Below are positions 1 through 8,287 of a stretch of DNA of 35,680 nucleotides, piece after piece. Source of the DNA: a virus; the IMG/VR virus record IMGVR_UViG_3300046684_000163, positions 1 to 35,680 of that record. One strand, 5' to 3'. The notes beneath the pieces were generated by a model. The model had not been told where the DNA came from, did no database searches, and saw only the letters and a program-made list of their open reading frames with translations. The position numbers and the translations under genes are program-made. Each line of letters starts with the position of its first letter. The stretch's first letter is position 1.

Positions 1-127
1 GCCGGCGACCGCTGCTGCCGAAACCGGCAAGTCCAGCGCTTCATTGATCGCCGTGGCCAGCGCCGCCGCCGCCGCCGTGGCGCTGGCCAGCTCCGGCACA
101 ATCGCACGCACCCGCTTGCCGGCCACG
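1..127. repeat. Left copy of 127-bp terminal repeat (circular junction)
   Basis: These bases are identical to 35554-35680. A coding frame (tail sheath) continues through the repeat, so this is an assembly overlap of a circular molecule, not a long terminal repeat with its own function. An exact 127-base overlap is a common k-mer length in short-read assembly, which fits. Unique genome length is then 35,553 bp. Confidence 0.93.
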
Positions 128-486
128 TACAGATTGAGCAAGCCGGCTTGGGTGGCGGCGCCCGTTACGGTAACGGTGGCAGCAGCCGCTGTGCCGGTGG
201 CCACTTTCAACGGCAGGCACCAGACCTCACCCGCGACGTCGATATCGCGGTGCAGCTTGTGCATGGCGGCCAGCATCGAGCCGGCACCGCCAATGGCGAT
301 GGCTTGGCTGGTGCGCGACACCAACACCAGGCGGCCGATGTCTTCGTCGACCGCATCGTCATTGACCTGGCCGACAATCAGCCGGCGCAGGGTCGACGTG
401 GCGGTGTTGGCCATCGTGTTATCCACTTCCGCATAAAACAGCGGGACGCGGATGTCAGCCGGGATATTGCTAAAGCCGATGCTCAT
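1..486 (-). CDS. Contractile tail sheath protein, N-terminal part (cut by window edge)
   Basis: This is the first third of a Mu gpL-type sheath protein; the rest is at 34543-35680. The protein polymerises around the tail tube and contracts to drive DNA delivery. The start is the ATG at 486, whose A-T overlap the stop of the upstream DUF2635 gene (ATGA). The N-terminus reads MSIGFSNIPADIRVPLFYAE, a pattern I recognise from Mu-family sheaths. Joined over the circle the gene is 1,497 nt (498 aa), close to the roughly 495 aa of Mu gpL. It marks the phage as a myovirus. Confidence 0.93.
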   Translation of the reverse strand, partial: MSIGFSNIPADIRVPLFYAEVDNTMANTATSTLRRLIVGQVNDDAVDEDIGRLVLVSRTSQAIAIGGAGSMLAAMHKLHRDIDVAGEVWCLPLKVATGTAAAATVTVTGAATQAGLLNLYVAGKRVRAIVPELASATAAAAALATAINEALDLPVSAAAVAG

Positions 487-695
487 TGATCACCCCCAGC
501 AGTCACGGCCGGCGCGCTCTTGGGGGCCACCTTGGCCTTTGGACGGTCTACCTCGACCGCATCACCCGCAGTCAACCGGCGTTGCCAGTACACGGTGTGC
601 GGGACGTCGGCCCCTTCGGCGGGCAGCAAGGCGCCACCGTTGGCCGGGTCAGGGCACGCCCGACCGTCGACCGGCTTCAAATAGAGTCGTTTCAC
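483..695 (-). CDS. DUF2635 family tail protein (Mu gp38-like)
   Basis: A 70-aa protein starting MKRLYLKPVDG and rich in Pro/Ala/Lys at its C-terminus. Small proteins of this type sit directly before the sheath gene in Mu-like tails (Mu gp38, DUF2635); their exact role is not established. The start is GTG at 695, inside the stop of the preceding tail-terminator gene (GTGA overlap), and its own stop overlaps the sheath ATG. Translational coupling on both sides is therefore likely. Assignment rests on position, size and N-terminal pattern. Confidence 0.75.
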   Translation of the reverse strand: MKRLYLKPVDGRACPDPANGGALLPAEGADVPHTVYWQRRLTAGDAVEVDRPKAKVAPKSAPAVTAGGDQ

Positions 696-1300
696 GGTTG
701 CAGATCCTCGCGGGTTTGAATTTCGATACGGCCGTCAGGGCCGGTCGGGGAAAGGTTGTGATCGACCATCGGGTCGATAAAGTCGACATCCATGTCCACC
801 CCTTGCAGCGGCGCCAGGCCATCCAGCACTTGCTCTTGCCAGGTTTCGGCGGGGAGCAGGGGTTCGCCGGGCCTGACGGTGTTTCGACCCAACTGGAATT
901 CCGTATAAAAACGGAAGCGGTAGACCGCCTTCGAACGGTTGATCAGCATCAAATCGCTGCTGTCGTATTGCAGCGGGTCGCCGTCGTCGCCCGGCCCAAA
1001 CCCCACCAGGGCGCGCCACAGCTCGGCCCGCAGGTCGTGCAGCGCATCCGCCGCCGCTTGGCCACGTTCGTCTGCGTTGAACACCTCGACGCACACGTCG
1101 ACGGTTTCGCGGATCACTTGCTGAATCGCGTTCTGCACCGGCGACGGGTCGGCGTCATCGCCCAACACGACGACATAAGCCGCCGGCAAGTCGGCCTTGG
1201 AAACGTCCTTGGTCGGGTCCCAGTCCAGACCACCGAACACGCGGCGACTGAACGCCGGGCATTGCGCGCGCATCTGGCGAATCAGCGGGGTTAATCGCAT
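692..1300 (-). CDS. Tail terminator / tail completion protein (Mu gp37-like)
   Basis: A 202-aa protein placed between the head-tail connector genes and the sheath, where Mu-like phages encode the gp37 tail terminator that caps the tail tube and sheath and joins it to the head. It has a mixed alpha/beta character, with a stretch (VETFDVCVEVFNADERG-like) typical of terminator proteins that measure and seal the tube. ATG at 1300; the stop overlaps the next gene by four bases. Family assignment comes mostly from gene order and size. Confidence 0.7.
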   Translation of the reverse strand: MRLTPLIRQMRAQCPAFSRRVFGGLDWDPTKDVSKADLPAAYVVVLGDDADPSPVQNAIQQVIRETVDVCVEVFNADERGQAAADALHDLRAELWRALVGFGPGDDGDPLQYDSSDLMLINRSKAVYRFRFYTEFQLGRNTVRPGEPLLPAETWQEQVLDGLAPLQGVDMDVDFIDPMVDHNLSPTGPDGRIEIQTREDLQP

Positions 1301-1317
1301 GGCTAAATTCCAGGCAT

Positions 1318-1339
1318 AAAAAAGCCCCGGGGTCGGGGC
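1318..1339 (-). terminator. Hairpin terminator inside the late operon
   Basis: On the minus strand, GCCCCG and CGGGGC arms with an ACCC loop are followed by six T. It lies between the tail-completion gene ending at 1358 and the gene starting at 1300. An intrinsic terminator inside a late operon would reduce tail-gene transcription unless polymerase is Q-modified. Confidence 0.6.
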
Positions 1340-1357
1340 GGTGTGGATCGGTGACGG

Positions 1358-1879
1358 TCACTGCAAAGCGCTTTCGAAGGTCTGTGTCAGAATTTTCTGC
1401 GCTTCCGAATTCGAATCTTCCAGAGCGTCCGTCATGTAGTTTTTACGTGGCGCAATGCGCCAGCCGCCAGCCTTGCGCGCCGAGACTAAATCGGCCCGAG
1501 CGCCGCGCGCGCGACGGTTGCTTTTGCCACGGCCGGCGCCGGGGGCCAAGGCCTTGACCGCACTCCCTTGCTTGACGCCGTAGTGCAGGAAGGCCGGGTA
1601 ATAGGCGGTCATGGCGCTGGTTTTGCTCGGCGCCACCTTGACCATAAAACCCGAGCGGGAAACCTTGTAGCTAATCGAATTCAGCAGCTCGGCGGTACGG
1701 TTAGCCGGATAGCCATCCTGGCCGCGCGACAGCGCCACGTTCATTTGCGCCTTTTGCTGGACCAGCTGGCCCACCTTGCGCATACCGGCGCGGATCTTGC
1801 GTTTATCGAAGGCTTCGCGTTCGAACTTGTCGAAGCCTTCGACGTGCAAATAACCCTCAATCGCAACCGAATTACTCAT
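1358..1879 (-). CDS. HK97 gp10-like neck / tail-completion protein
   Basis: A 173-aa basic protein with an N-terminal helical part (GMRKVGQLVQQKAQMNVALS) and the SRSGFMVKV / AYYPAFLHYGVKQG stretch typical of the HK97 gp10 family (PF04883), which joins the head connector to the tail. It follows the head-closure gene directly (start ATG 1879, upstream stop 1885). The lysine/arginine-rich segment near residue 120 (GRGKSNRRARGARADL) may be an exposed loop. Function is inferred from family and order. Confidence 0.78.
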   Translation of the reverse strand: MSNSVAIEGYLHVEGFDKFEREAFDKRKIRAGMRKVGQLVQQKAQMNVALSRGQDGYPANRTAELLNSISYKVSRSGFMVKVAPSKTSAMTAYYPAFLHYGVKQGSAVKALAPGAGRGKSNRRARGARADLVSARKAGGWRIAPRKNYMTDALEDSNSEAQKILTQTFESALQ

Positions 1880-1884
1880 ACAGG

Positions 1885-2274
1885 TTAGTCCCCATAAGGA
1901 TCACCGCCGGGCATCGAGGACGCGCTTTCCGGGTTGCCGGTGATTTCCTCGACCTCTAACAGCGTGTCGATGCCGGCTTCGTTCACATCCCCCACGCGAA
2001 CCACGCGAAACAGCCGCGAACCGAACACCACTTCATGCCGGTCATCCAGGCCGCGCATGCGCGCAAAGATGATTCGATGGGTGATCTTATTGTTGGTCTG
2101 AATCCCGCTGTTCACCAGCAGCGTGCCCAGGGGCTCCAGGGCGGCCCAGCGCTTGCCGACCTCGACGTAATCCGATACCAGCTCGGCGTCATCCTTGGGC
2201 TTGTCGTTACGGGTGCGGAGCGTAATGCGCTTATCCCGCGCGCCCGCACCTGGGCTGATCACAGCGTCACCCAC
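1885..2274 (-). CDS. Head closure / head-tail adaptor protein
   Basis: A 129-aa protein of the phage head-tail joining type (PF05521, SPP1 gp16-like), mainly beta. It carries the pattern KRWAALEPLGTLLVNSGIQ and the ITHRIIFARMRGLDDRHEVV core, ending in LFRVVRVGDVNEAGIDTLLE. Such proteins close the connector after packaging. The start is GTG at 2274, overlapping the end of the upstream connector gene by 16 bases. An internal GTG a few codons in (GTG ATC AGC) is an alternative start. Confidence 0.82.
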   Translation of the reverse strand: MGDAVISPGAGARDKRITLRTRNDKPKDDAELVSDYVEVGKRWAALEPLGTLLVNSGIQTNNKITHRIIFARMRGLDDRHEVVFGSRLFRVVRVGDVNEAGIDTLLEVEEITGNPESASSMPGGDPYGD

Positions 2275-2642
2275 AGGTAAGGCCCGGTGATGGCTTTGAA
2301 GGCCAACGGCACTTCCTTCACACCAGAACTCAATGCGTCCGTGACCGCCTCCCGGTTACGCCGCCAGTGCGCCACCATCAGCAGCATGGCCAGGCGCAGA
2401 TCCTCGTCCACCGCCACAGCGTTTTCAGGCGCATCAGACGGCAGCAGGAACTGGAGAAAATCGGGATCGTCGCGCTGGGCCTCTGTCGCGGCTTCCGGCA
2501 ACACCACCTCGAACAGCTTGCGCCCGGTCACGTTCGCGACCAATCGCCAGGCCGCGCGACCGTAGCTCAACAGCAGGCGGTCTTCCTCGGTCTGATCGAC
2601 CTCAATCCGGCAATGCTCTTTGATTTGCAACAGTGTGAGCAT
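2259..2642 (-). CDS. Head-tail connector protein, gp6-like
   Basis: A 127-aa helical protein of the HK97 gp6 / phage_gp6 type (PF05135). It begins MLTLLQIKEHCRIEVDQTEE, the usual LxxxKxHLRI...DEDxLI opening, and binds beneath the portal as the adaptor ring. I chose the ATG at 2642 because the reading frame upstream of it encodes low-complexity sequence without family character. It follows the capsid gene (stop at 2680). Confidence 0.85.
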   Translation of the reverse strand: MLTLLQIKEHCRIEVDQTEEDRLLLSYGRAAWRLVANVTGRKLFEVVLPEAATEAQRDDPDFLQFLLPSDAPENAVAVDEDLRLAMLLMVAHWRRNREAVTDALSSGVKEVPLAFKAITGPYLWVTL

Positions 2643-2679
2643 CAGCGTACAGGGGCCGATTGCTCGGCCCCGCTCCGTG

Positions 2680-3915
2680 TTAGGCCGCCGGTTTGCCTTG
2701 CAGCGCTTTGATGGCCGCGATGTCCTGCAGGACGATGCCGAAACGCAGGAAGGCCAGGAAGCCCACTTGGCCAAACTCGGCGTAACGCTCCACCAGACGT
2801 TTCAGCGTCAGGCTGCGCACGGCGCGCAAGATCAGCTCGTTGAAGTCACCGGCATACATAAATTTCTTGCCGGCGGCGATATCCGCAATTGCCTGATCGA
2901 TCACGTACTGAGTCTTCAGGATGGTCGCCGGACGGTCGGCATCGATGCCAGGCAGCCACAGCGGCCGGTTATTACCGTCGACCATTTCTTCCAGCATCTG
3001 GCTGGTTTTGTCATTGAATGCCAGGCGGAATTTCGGCGCCGCACGATACGCCGGATCGACCGAGTGAATCAGGCTGTTAACTTCCTGCCAGGTGAATTTA
3101 GCGGCGTTGGCCGTCGACGCTCCCACGCCCACCGATGCTTCCAGACCTTTGGGCTGGGCGGGCGCCTCGGCCGTCTCCGCAGCACCGGTCCCCTGCACGA
3201 TCAGGCGGTTACGGGTACGGCCGCAACGCTTGCTGATACGCCCGGTCAGGAAAGCTTCCATGTCGATTCCCGAATCCTGCAACAACTGCTCAGAGACGCG
3301 AATGATCTTCGAACTGATGGTGTAAGAGCCCAGGGTGCCCATGCCAAATTCGACGTCTTTGTCAGTGGCTTGCTTGTTCTCGCCGATCAGTTCGCCTTCT
3401 TCTTCGCCGCCGTTGCTGACCGCCCAGGCAATCGGCGCGCCGTTGTCGGTATTGAGCAACTGGCAAACGGCCGCGATGCCGCCGTAGGTGCTCAGCGCCT
3501 CGATCACACGCGCTTGCAGGGTGGTCGGCACGGTGAATCCGCCCGCCTCGTTGGGATTGGTGCCCTGGGCGCGCATGGCAAACACAGCCGAACGCTGCTC
3601 GGCCGTCAGGCCCTCGGTGCCGTTACGCAAAAACGCGTCAAAGGCCGCGCGCTGCTCGGCCTCTGCGCCGGTCAGATCACTGAGCGGGGTTTGTGGGTTT
3701 TGGTTGCGGGCGCGCTGCTCGACAAAAGTCTGATCGTTGTCGCGCAGTTCTTCTTCGCGCTCGATCTTTTCTTTGAGGCCGGCCAGCTCGGTACGCATGG
3801 CTTCCCACTTGCTGCGCGTCTCACCAGTCCACGCGTCATCACCGGTGCTTTCATGCAGGCTGCGCATTTCCGCCGAGCGGGTGGCATACAGCGCTTTCAG
3901 TTCTTTCAGAGTCAT
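2680..3915 (-). CDS. Major capsid protein, HK97 fold
   Basis: A 411-aa major head protein (PF05065). About the first 100 residues are charged and helical (LKALYATRSAEM, ELAGLKEKIEREEELRD), matching the scaffolding delta-domain that the phage protease removes. The mature shell domain would begin near the GTNPNEAGGFTVPTTLQARV stretch, whose G-G-x-x-V-P pattern is characteristic. E-loop and P-domain candidates follow. No separate scaffold gene is seen, as expected when the delta-domain serves that role. Gene order protease then capsid is typical. Confidence 0.95.
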   Translation of the reverse strand: MTLKELKALYATRSAEMRSLHESTGDDAWTGETRSKWEAMRTELAGLKEKIEREEELRDNDQTFVEQRARNQNPQTPLSDLTGAEAEQRAAFDAFLRNGTEGLTAEQRSAVFAMRAQGTNPNEAGGFTVPTTLQARVIEALSTYGGIAAVCQLLNTDNGAPIAWAVSNGGEEEGELIGENKQATDKDVEFGMGTLGSYTISSKIIRVSEQLLQDSGIDMEAFLTGRISKRCGRTRNRLIVQGTGAAETAEAPAQPKGLEASVGVGASTANAAKFTWQEVNSLIHSVDPAYRAAPKFRLAFNDKTSQMLEEMVDGNNRPLWLPGIDADRPATILKTQYVIDQAIADIAAGKKFMYAGDFNELILRAVRSLTLKRLVERYAEFGQVGFLAFLRFGIVLQDIAAIKALQGKPAA

Positions 3916-3931
3916 ACAGGTTCCCCAGGGG

Positions 3932-4549
3932 TTAAAGGTCCATCAGGTTCAACAGGCGCTCGCGGGCGGCGCGGTCGAATTCGCCGCGGGCTTCAAGGCC
4001 TTCTTTTTGTGCCTGCTTCCAGGCGTCTAGCGAGCGCTGTGCAGCGCTTGAATCGGGATAGGCCGGAAAGGACACCGGCCCGACGTCGCGCAATTCGGCG
4101 ACCTTGTAGATGGTGCGAATGACCACGCCGTCTTCTTCGTGCCAGGTGTCACCACCAGGGGCCACGCGCATGGCAAAGCTGCTGCCGGACATGTCGCCGC
4201 GCGCAATCGGCGCGACGACCAGGTCACGAATGGTCAGGGTGTCCGGTGTGTCGATTTCGTAGGCCAGCCCGCGCGCATCGGTCGTCAGGCGCAGCGTGCC
4301 GCTGGTGGTGCGCCCTAGCAGATAGTTGGGGTCGTGGTTGAACAGCCCCCGCGTGTCTTGGGTCAGCACCTCGTCGAAGGCGCCCGGGGCAATGATTTCG
4401 ACGAAGTAGCCGCCCAGCAGGTCGCTGCGCATGTTGAACACGGCGGCATAACCGGCGATCTTTGGCGGGCCGGATTGCCCCTCAGAAAGCGGGACAGCGC
4501 GAAGCTCGCACTGCTGCGCGGGCAGCATGCGTTGTTCGATTTCACTCAT
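3932..4549 (-). CDS. Prohead protease (HK97 gp4 / S78 family)
   Basis: A 205-aa serine protease (PF04586, U35/S78) that cleaves the capsid delta-domain during head maturation. The GYAAVFNMRSDLLGG and APGAFDEVL motifs near residues 33-60 are typical. The predicted catalytic His is in LFNHDPNYLLGR (about residue 72) and the Ser lies in DMSGSSFAMRV (about 121-124). The C-terminal charged tail may be a capsid-targeting segment. It lies between the portal gene (stop 4554) and the capsid gene. Confidence 0.94.
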   Translation of the reverse strand: MSEIEQRMLPAQQCELRAVPLSEGQSGPPKIAGYAAVFNMRSDLLGGYFVEIIAPGAFDEVLTQDTRGLFNHDPNYLLGRTTSGTLRLTTDARGLAYEIDTPDTLTIRDLVVAPIARGDMSGSSFAMRVAPGGDTWHEEDGVVIRTIYKVAELRDVGPVSFPAYPDSSAAQRSLDAWKQAQKEGLEARGEFDRAARERLLNLMDL

Positions 4550-4553
4550 GGGG

Positions 4554-5786
4554 TTATTCCTGTTTCGTGACGGGTAACGGCAAGCCGTCTGCGCCGAGAA
4601 GTCGAGCGTTGACGTTGATCAACATCGAATCCAGGCCGGTGATCGGGTTCATGTCTTCAAACACCCGCACTTCATTGCGGGTCATCCAACCATCGAGAAT
4701 CGCGCGGCTGTAGAACTCGGCGCGTTCGGTCGGGGTGCCGCGCAACAGGCCGGCCAAATTGAACTTGACGTAGTAGCCGGCCAGACGCTCGGCGCGGGTG
4801 AAAACCTTGCGGTTAATCTCCTGCTCCCAGTTCACAATCCACGGCATGATCGAGTGCCGCACGAACTGAATGGCCTGCTCGCTGATGTTGGAAAAGGTGG
4901 CCTTTTCCAGGTCGTTGATCATGTGCGCCGGCACGTTGAACATGCCGGCGATTTCGCTTCGGGTCAGCTTGCGCGTCTCCAGAAACTGGGCATCTTCCGG
5001 GGCAATGGTCAGCGCCTTGTAATCCAGATCCGCCGGCAGTAGCAGCGTCTTGTTTTCCGACTGACTCAACTTGCTAACCGCGCCGTTCCAAGCCTTTTTT
5101 AAGCGCTCCCAACCATCCGTTTTGACCTCACCCTTTAGCGTGACGATGCCTGTAGGCCGGCCGCCGCCTTCGAAAAACTCTTTGCCGTAACGCACAGCGG
5201 CCAGGCCTAGGCCGATGGTTTCGGCGTTTTGCCGAATCGGACTGATGCCCAACTTGCCGTTCGAGCCGATGGCTCGCACATGCACCATGTCCTCGGGCGC
5301 CACGGCCAGCGGCTGGTCGTCATCATCTAGGGTGCCGTAGATCCAGCGCCCACCATTGCGCAGCAGTTGCGTGTGTTGCGGCATGCACAGCTCGATGCCT
5401 TGCAACTCGCCGCGTCGACCGCGCACCAGGCGGCTGTAGCCATTGCCCCAGCCGAGCGTGTGCGCCTGTTTGGTTTCGCGCCACTTGTACGACGTTTGCC
5501 ACATGTTCGGCTCGTCGTGCAGCAGGTAGTGCGCCGGGTGGTCGGTGCCGGGAACGATCTTGCCGTCGACCTTGCGCAGCACGTTAATCGGCAGCTGGGC
5601 CAAGGTGCTGGACAGCACGTAGATGCAGGCGTAAACCGCCGTCAGCTTCTGCGCGGTTTCAGGGCTGACGTGGATACCATTGCCCCCGCTCAGCAACTCG
5701 CCCAACTCCTGACTGCTCAGCGACACCGCCGGGTTTTCCAAACTGCGCCGTTCGTGACGGCCGGAAAAAATCACGGTCGCCCCCAT
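4554..5786 (-). CDS. Portal protein (HK97 family)
   Basis: A 410-aa portal subunit (PF04860) that forms the dodecameric DNA channel at one head vertex. Family features are the HPAHYLLHDEPN segment, the YKWRETKQAHTLGWGNGYSR helix-strand, and SPIRQNAETIGLGLAAVRYG. The start is ATG 5786 (MGATVIFSG), overlapping the preceding small membrane-protein gene by 16 nt; the longer upstream reading frame is that other gene in a different frame. One copy of the dispersed 13-mer (4567-4579) lies in its last codons and forces a rare TTA leucine codon. Confidence 0.94.
   Translation of the reverse strand: MGATVIFSGRHERRSLENPAVSLSSQELGELLSGGNGIHVSPETAQKLTAVYACIYVLSSTLAQLPINVLRKVDGKIVPGTDHPAHYLLHDEPNMWQTSYKWRETKQAHTLGWGNGYSRLVRGRRGELQGIELCMPQHTQLLRNGGRWIYGTLDDDDQPLAVAPEDMVHVRAIGSNGKLGISPIRQNAETIGLGLAAVRYGKEFFEGGGRPTGIVTLKGEVKTDGWERLKKAWNGAVSKLSQSENKTLLLPADLDYKALTIAPEDAQFLETRKLTRSEIAGMFNVPAHMINDLEKATFSNISEQAIQFVRHSIMPWIVNWEQEINRKVFTRAERLAGYYVKFNLAGLLRGTPTERAEFYSRAILDGWMTRNEVRVFEDMNPITGLDSMLINVNARLLGADGLPLPVTKQE
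4567..4579 (-). repeat. Dispersed 13-mer CGTTACCCGTCAC, copy 1
   Basis: Exact copy on the minus strand within the last codons of the portal gene, read as L-P-V-T with a TTA codon that is rare in GC-rich genomes. Confidence 0.85.
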
Positions 5787-5917
5787 AGCCAGGCGCCGAC
5801 CATCAGCAGCACGCCGCCGCCAATCAGCGCCACACCAAGGCCAAACTGGACGTACAGCCCAGCCACCAACAGGCAATAGCCGGCCGCCCCGAGTGAATCG
5901 GGAATGTATTTTTTCAT
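5771..5917 (-). CDS. Small membrane protein between terminase and portal
   Basis: A 48-aa ORF starting MKKYIPDSLGAAGY. It has one or two hydrophobic segments (YCLLVAGLYVQFGLGVALI, then GGGVLLMVGAWLW) with a positively charged N-terminus. It fits exactly between the TerL stop-proximal end (5922) and the portal start, which it overlaps by 16 nt. Small membrane proteins in this slot are common in HK97-type siphovirus and myovirus genomes, but the function is unknown. The tight packing and overlap support it being translated. Confidence 0.7.
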   Translation of the reverse strand: MKKYIPDSLGAAGYCLLVAGLYVQFGLGVALIGGGVLLMVGAWLWGRP

Positions 5918-5921
5918 AGAG

Positions 5922-7655
5922 TTACATCACCAGAATGTCGTCGTCGGTAAGGGTGTCGAGCAAGCTGCCCTCGACCTGATCGGCCAGCATTGCGCGGCTC
6001 ATGGCCATCAGCACGGCGACCATGCCGTCGATCTTGCGCAGATTGCCTTTGCCTTCGTCTTCTTTCATCGGGGTCAGACAGCCCCGGTATTCCCGCGTTG
6101 TCACGTTGCCCGCCATCCACGACAGCACGCCGTTCTCTGGATGGTTGAAGCGACGCGACACCAGGGCCGCTTCCATTTCGCGCATCGGCATGTTCATCGT
6201 CTGGATGCCGCCGCCGACCTCGACCACCTCGGCGCCGTCCGCTTGCAGTTGGTGCGCCAGTTGCGTGGCGCGCCATTTGTCGTAAGCGATTTCCTGAATG
6301 TCGAACATTTCGGCCAGGTCCTTGATGTCGTCGCGCACCACATCAAAGTCAGTTTCTTCGCCGTCCGTGGTCAACAGCTCGCCCGTGTTCACCCAACCCT
6401 CATAGGCATCCTTAAATGTCACCGCGCGCTCTATCGCACCTTCCGGCAGGTAGGACCGGCAGAACACCGTCCACACGTCGCGGCCGCGCTCGTCCTTGTC
6501 CTTGAACACCAGGGCCACGGCGGTGATGTCCGACTTGCTCGCCAGGTCGACACCGACCCAGCATTTGCGCCCCCGGAATTGCTCCAGGGTTAACGCCGGG
6601 TTGCCGCAGGCCGCCCAGTCCGACATGTTCAGCCACGCCGTGCGCGAGCTAACCCACACATTCAAATGCTTGGTTTTGAATTTGTTCAGCTGTGACGGGT
6701 AACGCTTGGCGTTGGTCTGCATGCGCAACAGGTATTCGTCGCCGACCGACACCCCAAAGTTTGGGTTAGCCTTGCGCAGCACCTTCGGGTCTTGCCAGTC
6801 GTCGCCGTCGTCGATGGTGTAGATGATGCCGAACAGCTCTTCGTTCTCGATCCCGCCTTCGCCCAGGGCGTGCAGCAGCATGTCTTTGACCTGGCCGCGC
6901 AGCACGTAGCACGGGCCCGCCAGGTTATAACCGGCCGTGGTGATCACGAACATCAGCGGATGTTCGCGGGCACCCATGCCGGTGATCATGGTGTCGTACA
7001 GCGACGACGACGCATGTTCGTGGTACTCGTCGACAATCGCGCAGCTCGGCGAACTGCCATCGCCCGGGTCACCAATCAGCGGTTCGAAGCGGCTGCCGTC
7101 TTCGGGAAGCGACAGGTTCATCACCATCAGTTCGGCGCCGCAATCCTCGATCAGTAGCGGCGTGTTCTTGAGCATCAGCCGCGCCGGGCGGAACACCTCC
7201 ATGGCCTGATCTTCGGTGGTGGCGCCGCAATACACTTCGGCCCCAAACTCGCCGTCCATGGTGAACATGAACAGACCCAGGCCGGCGGCGATCACGCTTT
7301 TGCCGTTCTTCCTGGGGATCTCGCAATAGACCTCACGAAACCGGCGCAGCCCGGTGCGCTTAGACCGCCAGCCGAAAATGCAGCAGAAAATAAACTTCTG
7401 CCACGGCTCCAGGGTGATCAGCAGCTTTTTGCCAGCCCACTTGCCTTTGGTGTGCGGCAGCAACTGGATGAAGTCGCACACCCGCTCAGCTTCGGCCTTG
7501 TCGAACTTCCAGGCGTAACCCTTTTTCGTGGACTTCGCCAGGTCGCCCAGGTGACGCCGGCAGGCCGCGCGCACCCACTTGCACGCCTCGATCTTGCCGG
7601 CCACCACGTCGCGGGCGTACTTGTTCGCCGCGTTGACGTTCGGTGAACTGGCCAT
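5922..7655 (-). CDS. Terminase large subunit
   Basis: A 577-aa DNA-packaging motor and nuclease of the HK97 type (Terminase_1, PF03354). The ATPase has a Walker A-like loop PRKNGKS (residues 114-120) and Walker B CAIVDE (about 205-210), followed by an ITTAGYN coupling motif (about 239). The C-terminal RNase H-like nuclease starts at WVGVDLASKSD (Asp about 370), with a further acidic site around EIAYDKW. It works with TerS encoded just upstream and docks on the portal encoded just downstream. It is full length. A dispersed 13-mer lies at 6692. Confidence 0.97.
   Translation of the reverse strand: MASSPNVNAANKYARDVVAGKIEACKWVRAACRRHLGDLAKSTKKGYAWKFDKAEAERVCDFIQLLPHTKGKWAGKKLLITLEPWQKFIFCCIFGWRSKRTGLRRFREVYCEIPRKNGKSVIAAGLGLFMFTMDGEFGAEVYCGATTEDQAMEVFRPARLMLKNTPLLIEDCGAELMVMNLSLPEDGSRFEPLIGDPGDGSSPSCAIVDEYHEHASSSLYDTMITGMGAREHPLMFVITTAGYNLAGPCYVLRGQVKDMLLHALGEGGIENEELFGIIYTIDDGDDWQDPKVLRKANPNFGVSVGDEYLLRMQTNAKRYPSQLNKFKTKHLNVWVSSRTAWLNMSDWAACGNPALTLEQFRGRKCWVGVDLASKSDITAVALVFKDKDERGRDVWTVFCRSYLPEGAIERAVTFKDAYEGWVNTGELLTTDGEETDFDVVRDDIKDLAEMFDIQEIAYDKWRATQLAHQLQADGAEVVEVGGGIQTMNMPMREMEAALVSRRFNHPENGVLSWMAGNVTTREYRGCLTPMKEDEGKGNLRKIDGMVAVLMAMSRAMLADQVEGSLLDTLTDDDILVM
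6692..6704 (-). repeat. Dispersed 13-mer CGTTACCCGTCAC, copy 2
   Basis: Exact minus-strand copy inside the terminase gene, here read in a different frame (R-Y-P-S), so the DNA sequence and not a shared peptide is conserved between copies. Confidence 0.85.
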
Positions 7656-7664
7656 AGAGGGTGG

Positions 7665-8138
7665 TTATCCGGCTTTGCCTCCCCGCAGTGCGGTAAAGGG
7701 GTTGTTAGGTTTCTCGGCGCCGCCGGGCTTCAAGCGTGCCCGGGCCGCCGGGTCAAGCCCGAGGGCACTGCCGAAGGTTGCCATCTGGCGCATGGTTTCG
7801 TTCGCCACGGTGCAAGCCGGGTTTTTGATTTCCTGCTTGGCGCCCATGACGATGATTCCGTGTTTAGTGATGTCGGCCTGGGCTTCGCGCCAACGCTGAT
7901 AGGCCATGCAAAAGGCTTCCAGATTGTGCAGATCCGTGACCGTCAGAATCTTGGCCTCGATCAGCCAGGGCGCGACCTGCTGCCAGGCAGCGACGGCGAT
8001 GGGGCCGAACCACTCCGGCGGTTCCGGCACCACGACCAGGGCGTCGGGTGACGGCGCTTTGGTATTGAGCTTTCGCTTACCCGGGTTGCCTTGAACCAGC
8101 TTCAAGGCCGTGGGTTTGGGGGGGCGGCCTCGTGCCAT
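7665..8138 (-). CDS. Terminase small subunit, P27 family
   Basis: A 157-aa DNA-recognition subunit of the packaging machine. The start MARGRPPKPTALKLVQGNPG is the hallmark of the P27 family (PF05119). The middle (IAVAAWQQVAPWLIEAKILT...YQRWREAQADI) is the helical oligomerisation region, and the C-terminus GLDPAARARLK is also conserved. It precedes TerL by 9 bp. With an adjacent HNH nuclease it suggests cos-type packaging of the HK97 kind. Confidence 0.95.
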   Translation of the reverse strand: MARGRPPKPTALKLVQGNPGKRKLNTKAPSPDALVVVPEPPEWFGPIAVAAWQQVAPWLIEAKILTVTDLHNLEAFCMAYQRWREAQADITKHGIIVMGAKQEIKNPACTVANETMRQMATFGSALGLDPAARARLKPGGAEKPNNPFTALRGGKAG

Positions 8139-8287
8139 ACGTCAAAACCCTCTCCGAAGTTTCCAAAAGTACGAATTTTTTAATTTCGCGGTCGCGCGTA
8201 AAAGGCTGGGCGAGCGGTGGAGAAGACGTAAACCCCCAGAGATTTACCCCACCCCCCCCTTCAGCGCGCTTTTTTGGTGCATTTTCG
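8139..8287. other. Intergenic region beside terminase; candidate cos region
   Basis: About 150 bases between the HNH gene and TerS, the longest non-coding gap in the packaging cluster. It contains an AT-rich stretch near 8173-8183 and a C-run near 8249-8257. In HK97-like phages cos lies next to TerS and the HNH gene. No cleavage site can be read from the sequence alone. Confidence 0.35.

Noticed and set aside
2620-4122. Long plus-strand open frame (500 codons)
   Set aside because: It is antisense to the capsid and protease genes, has no family features, and is rich in Arg/Gly/His as expected for a shadow frame in GC-rich DNA.
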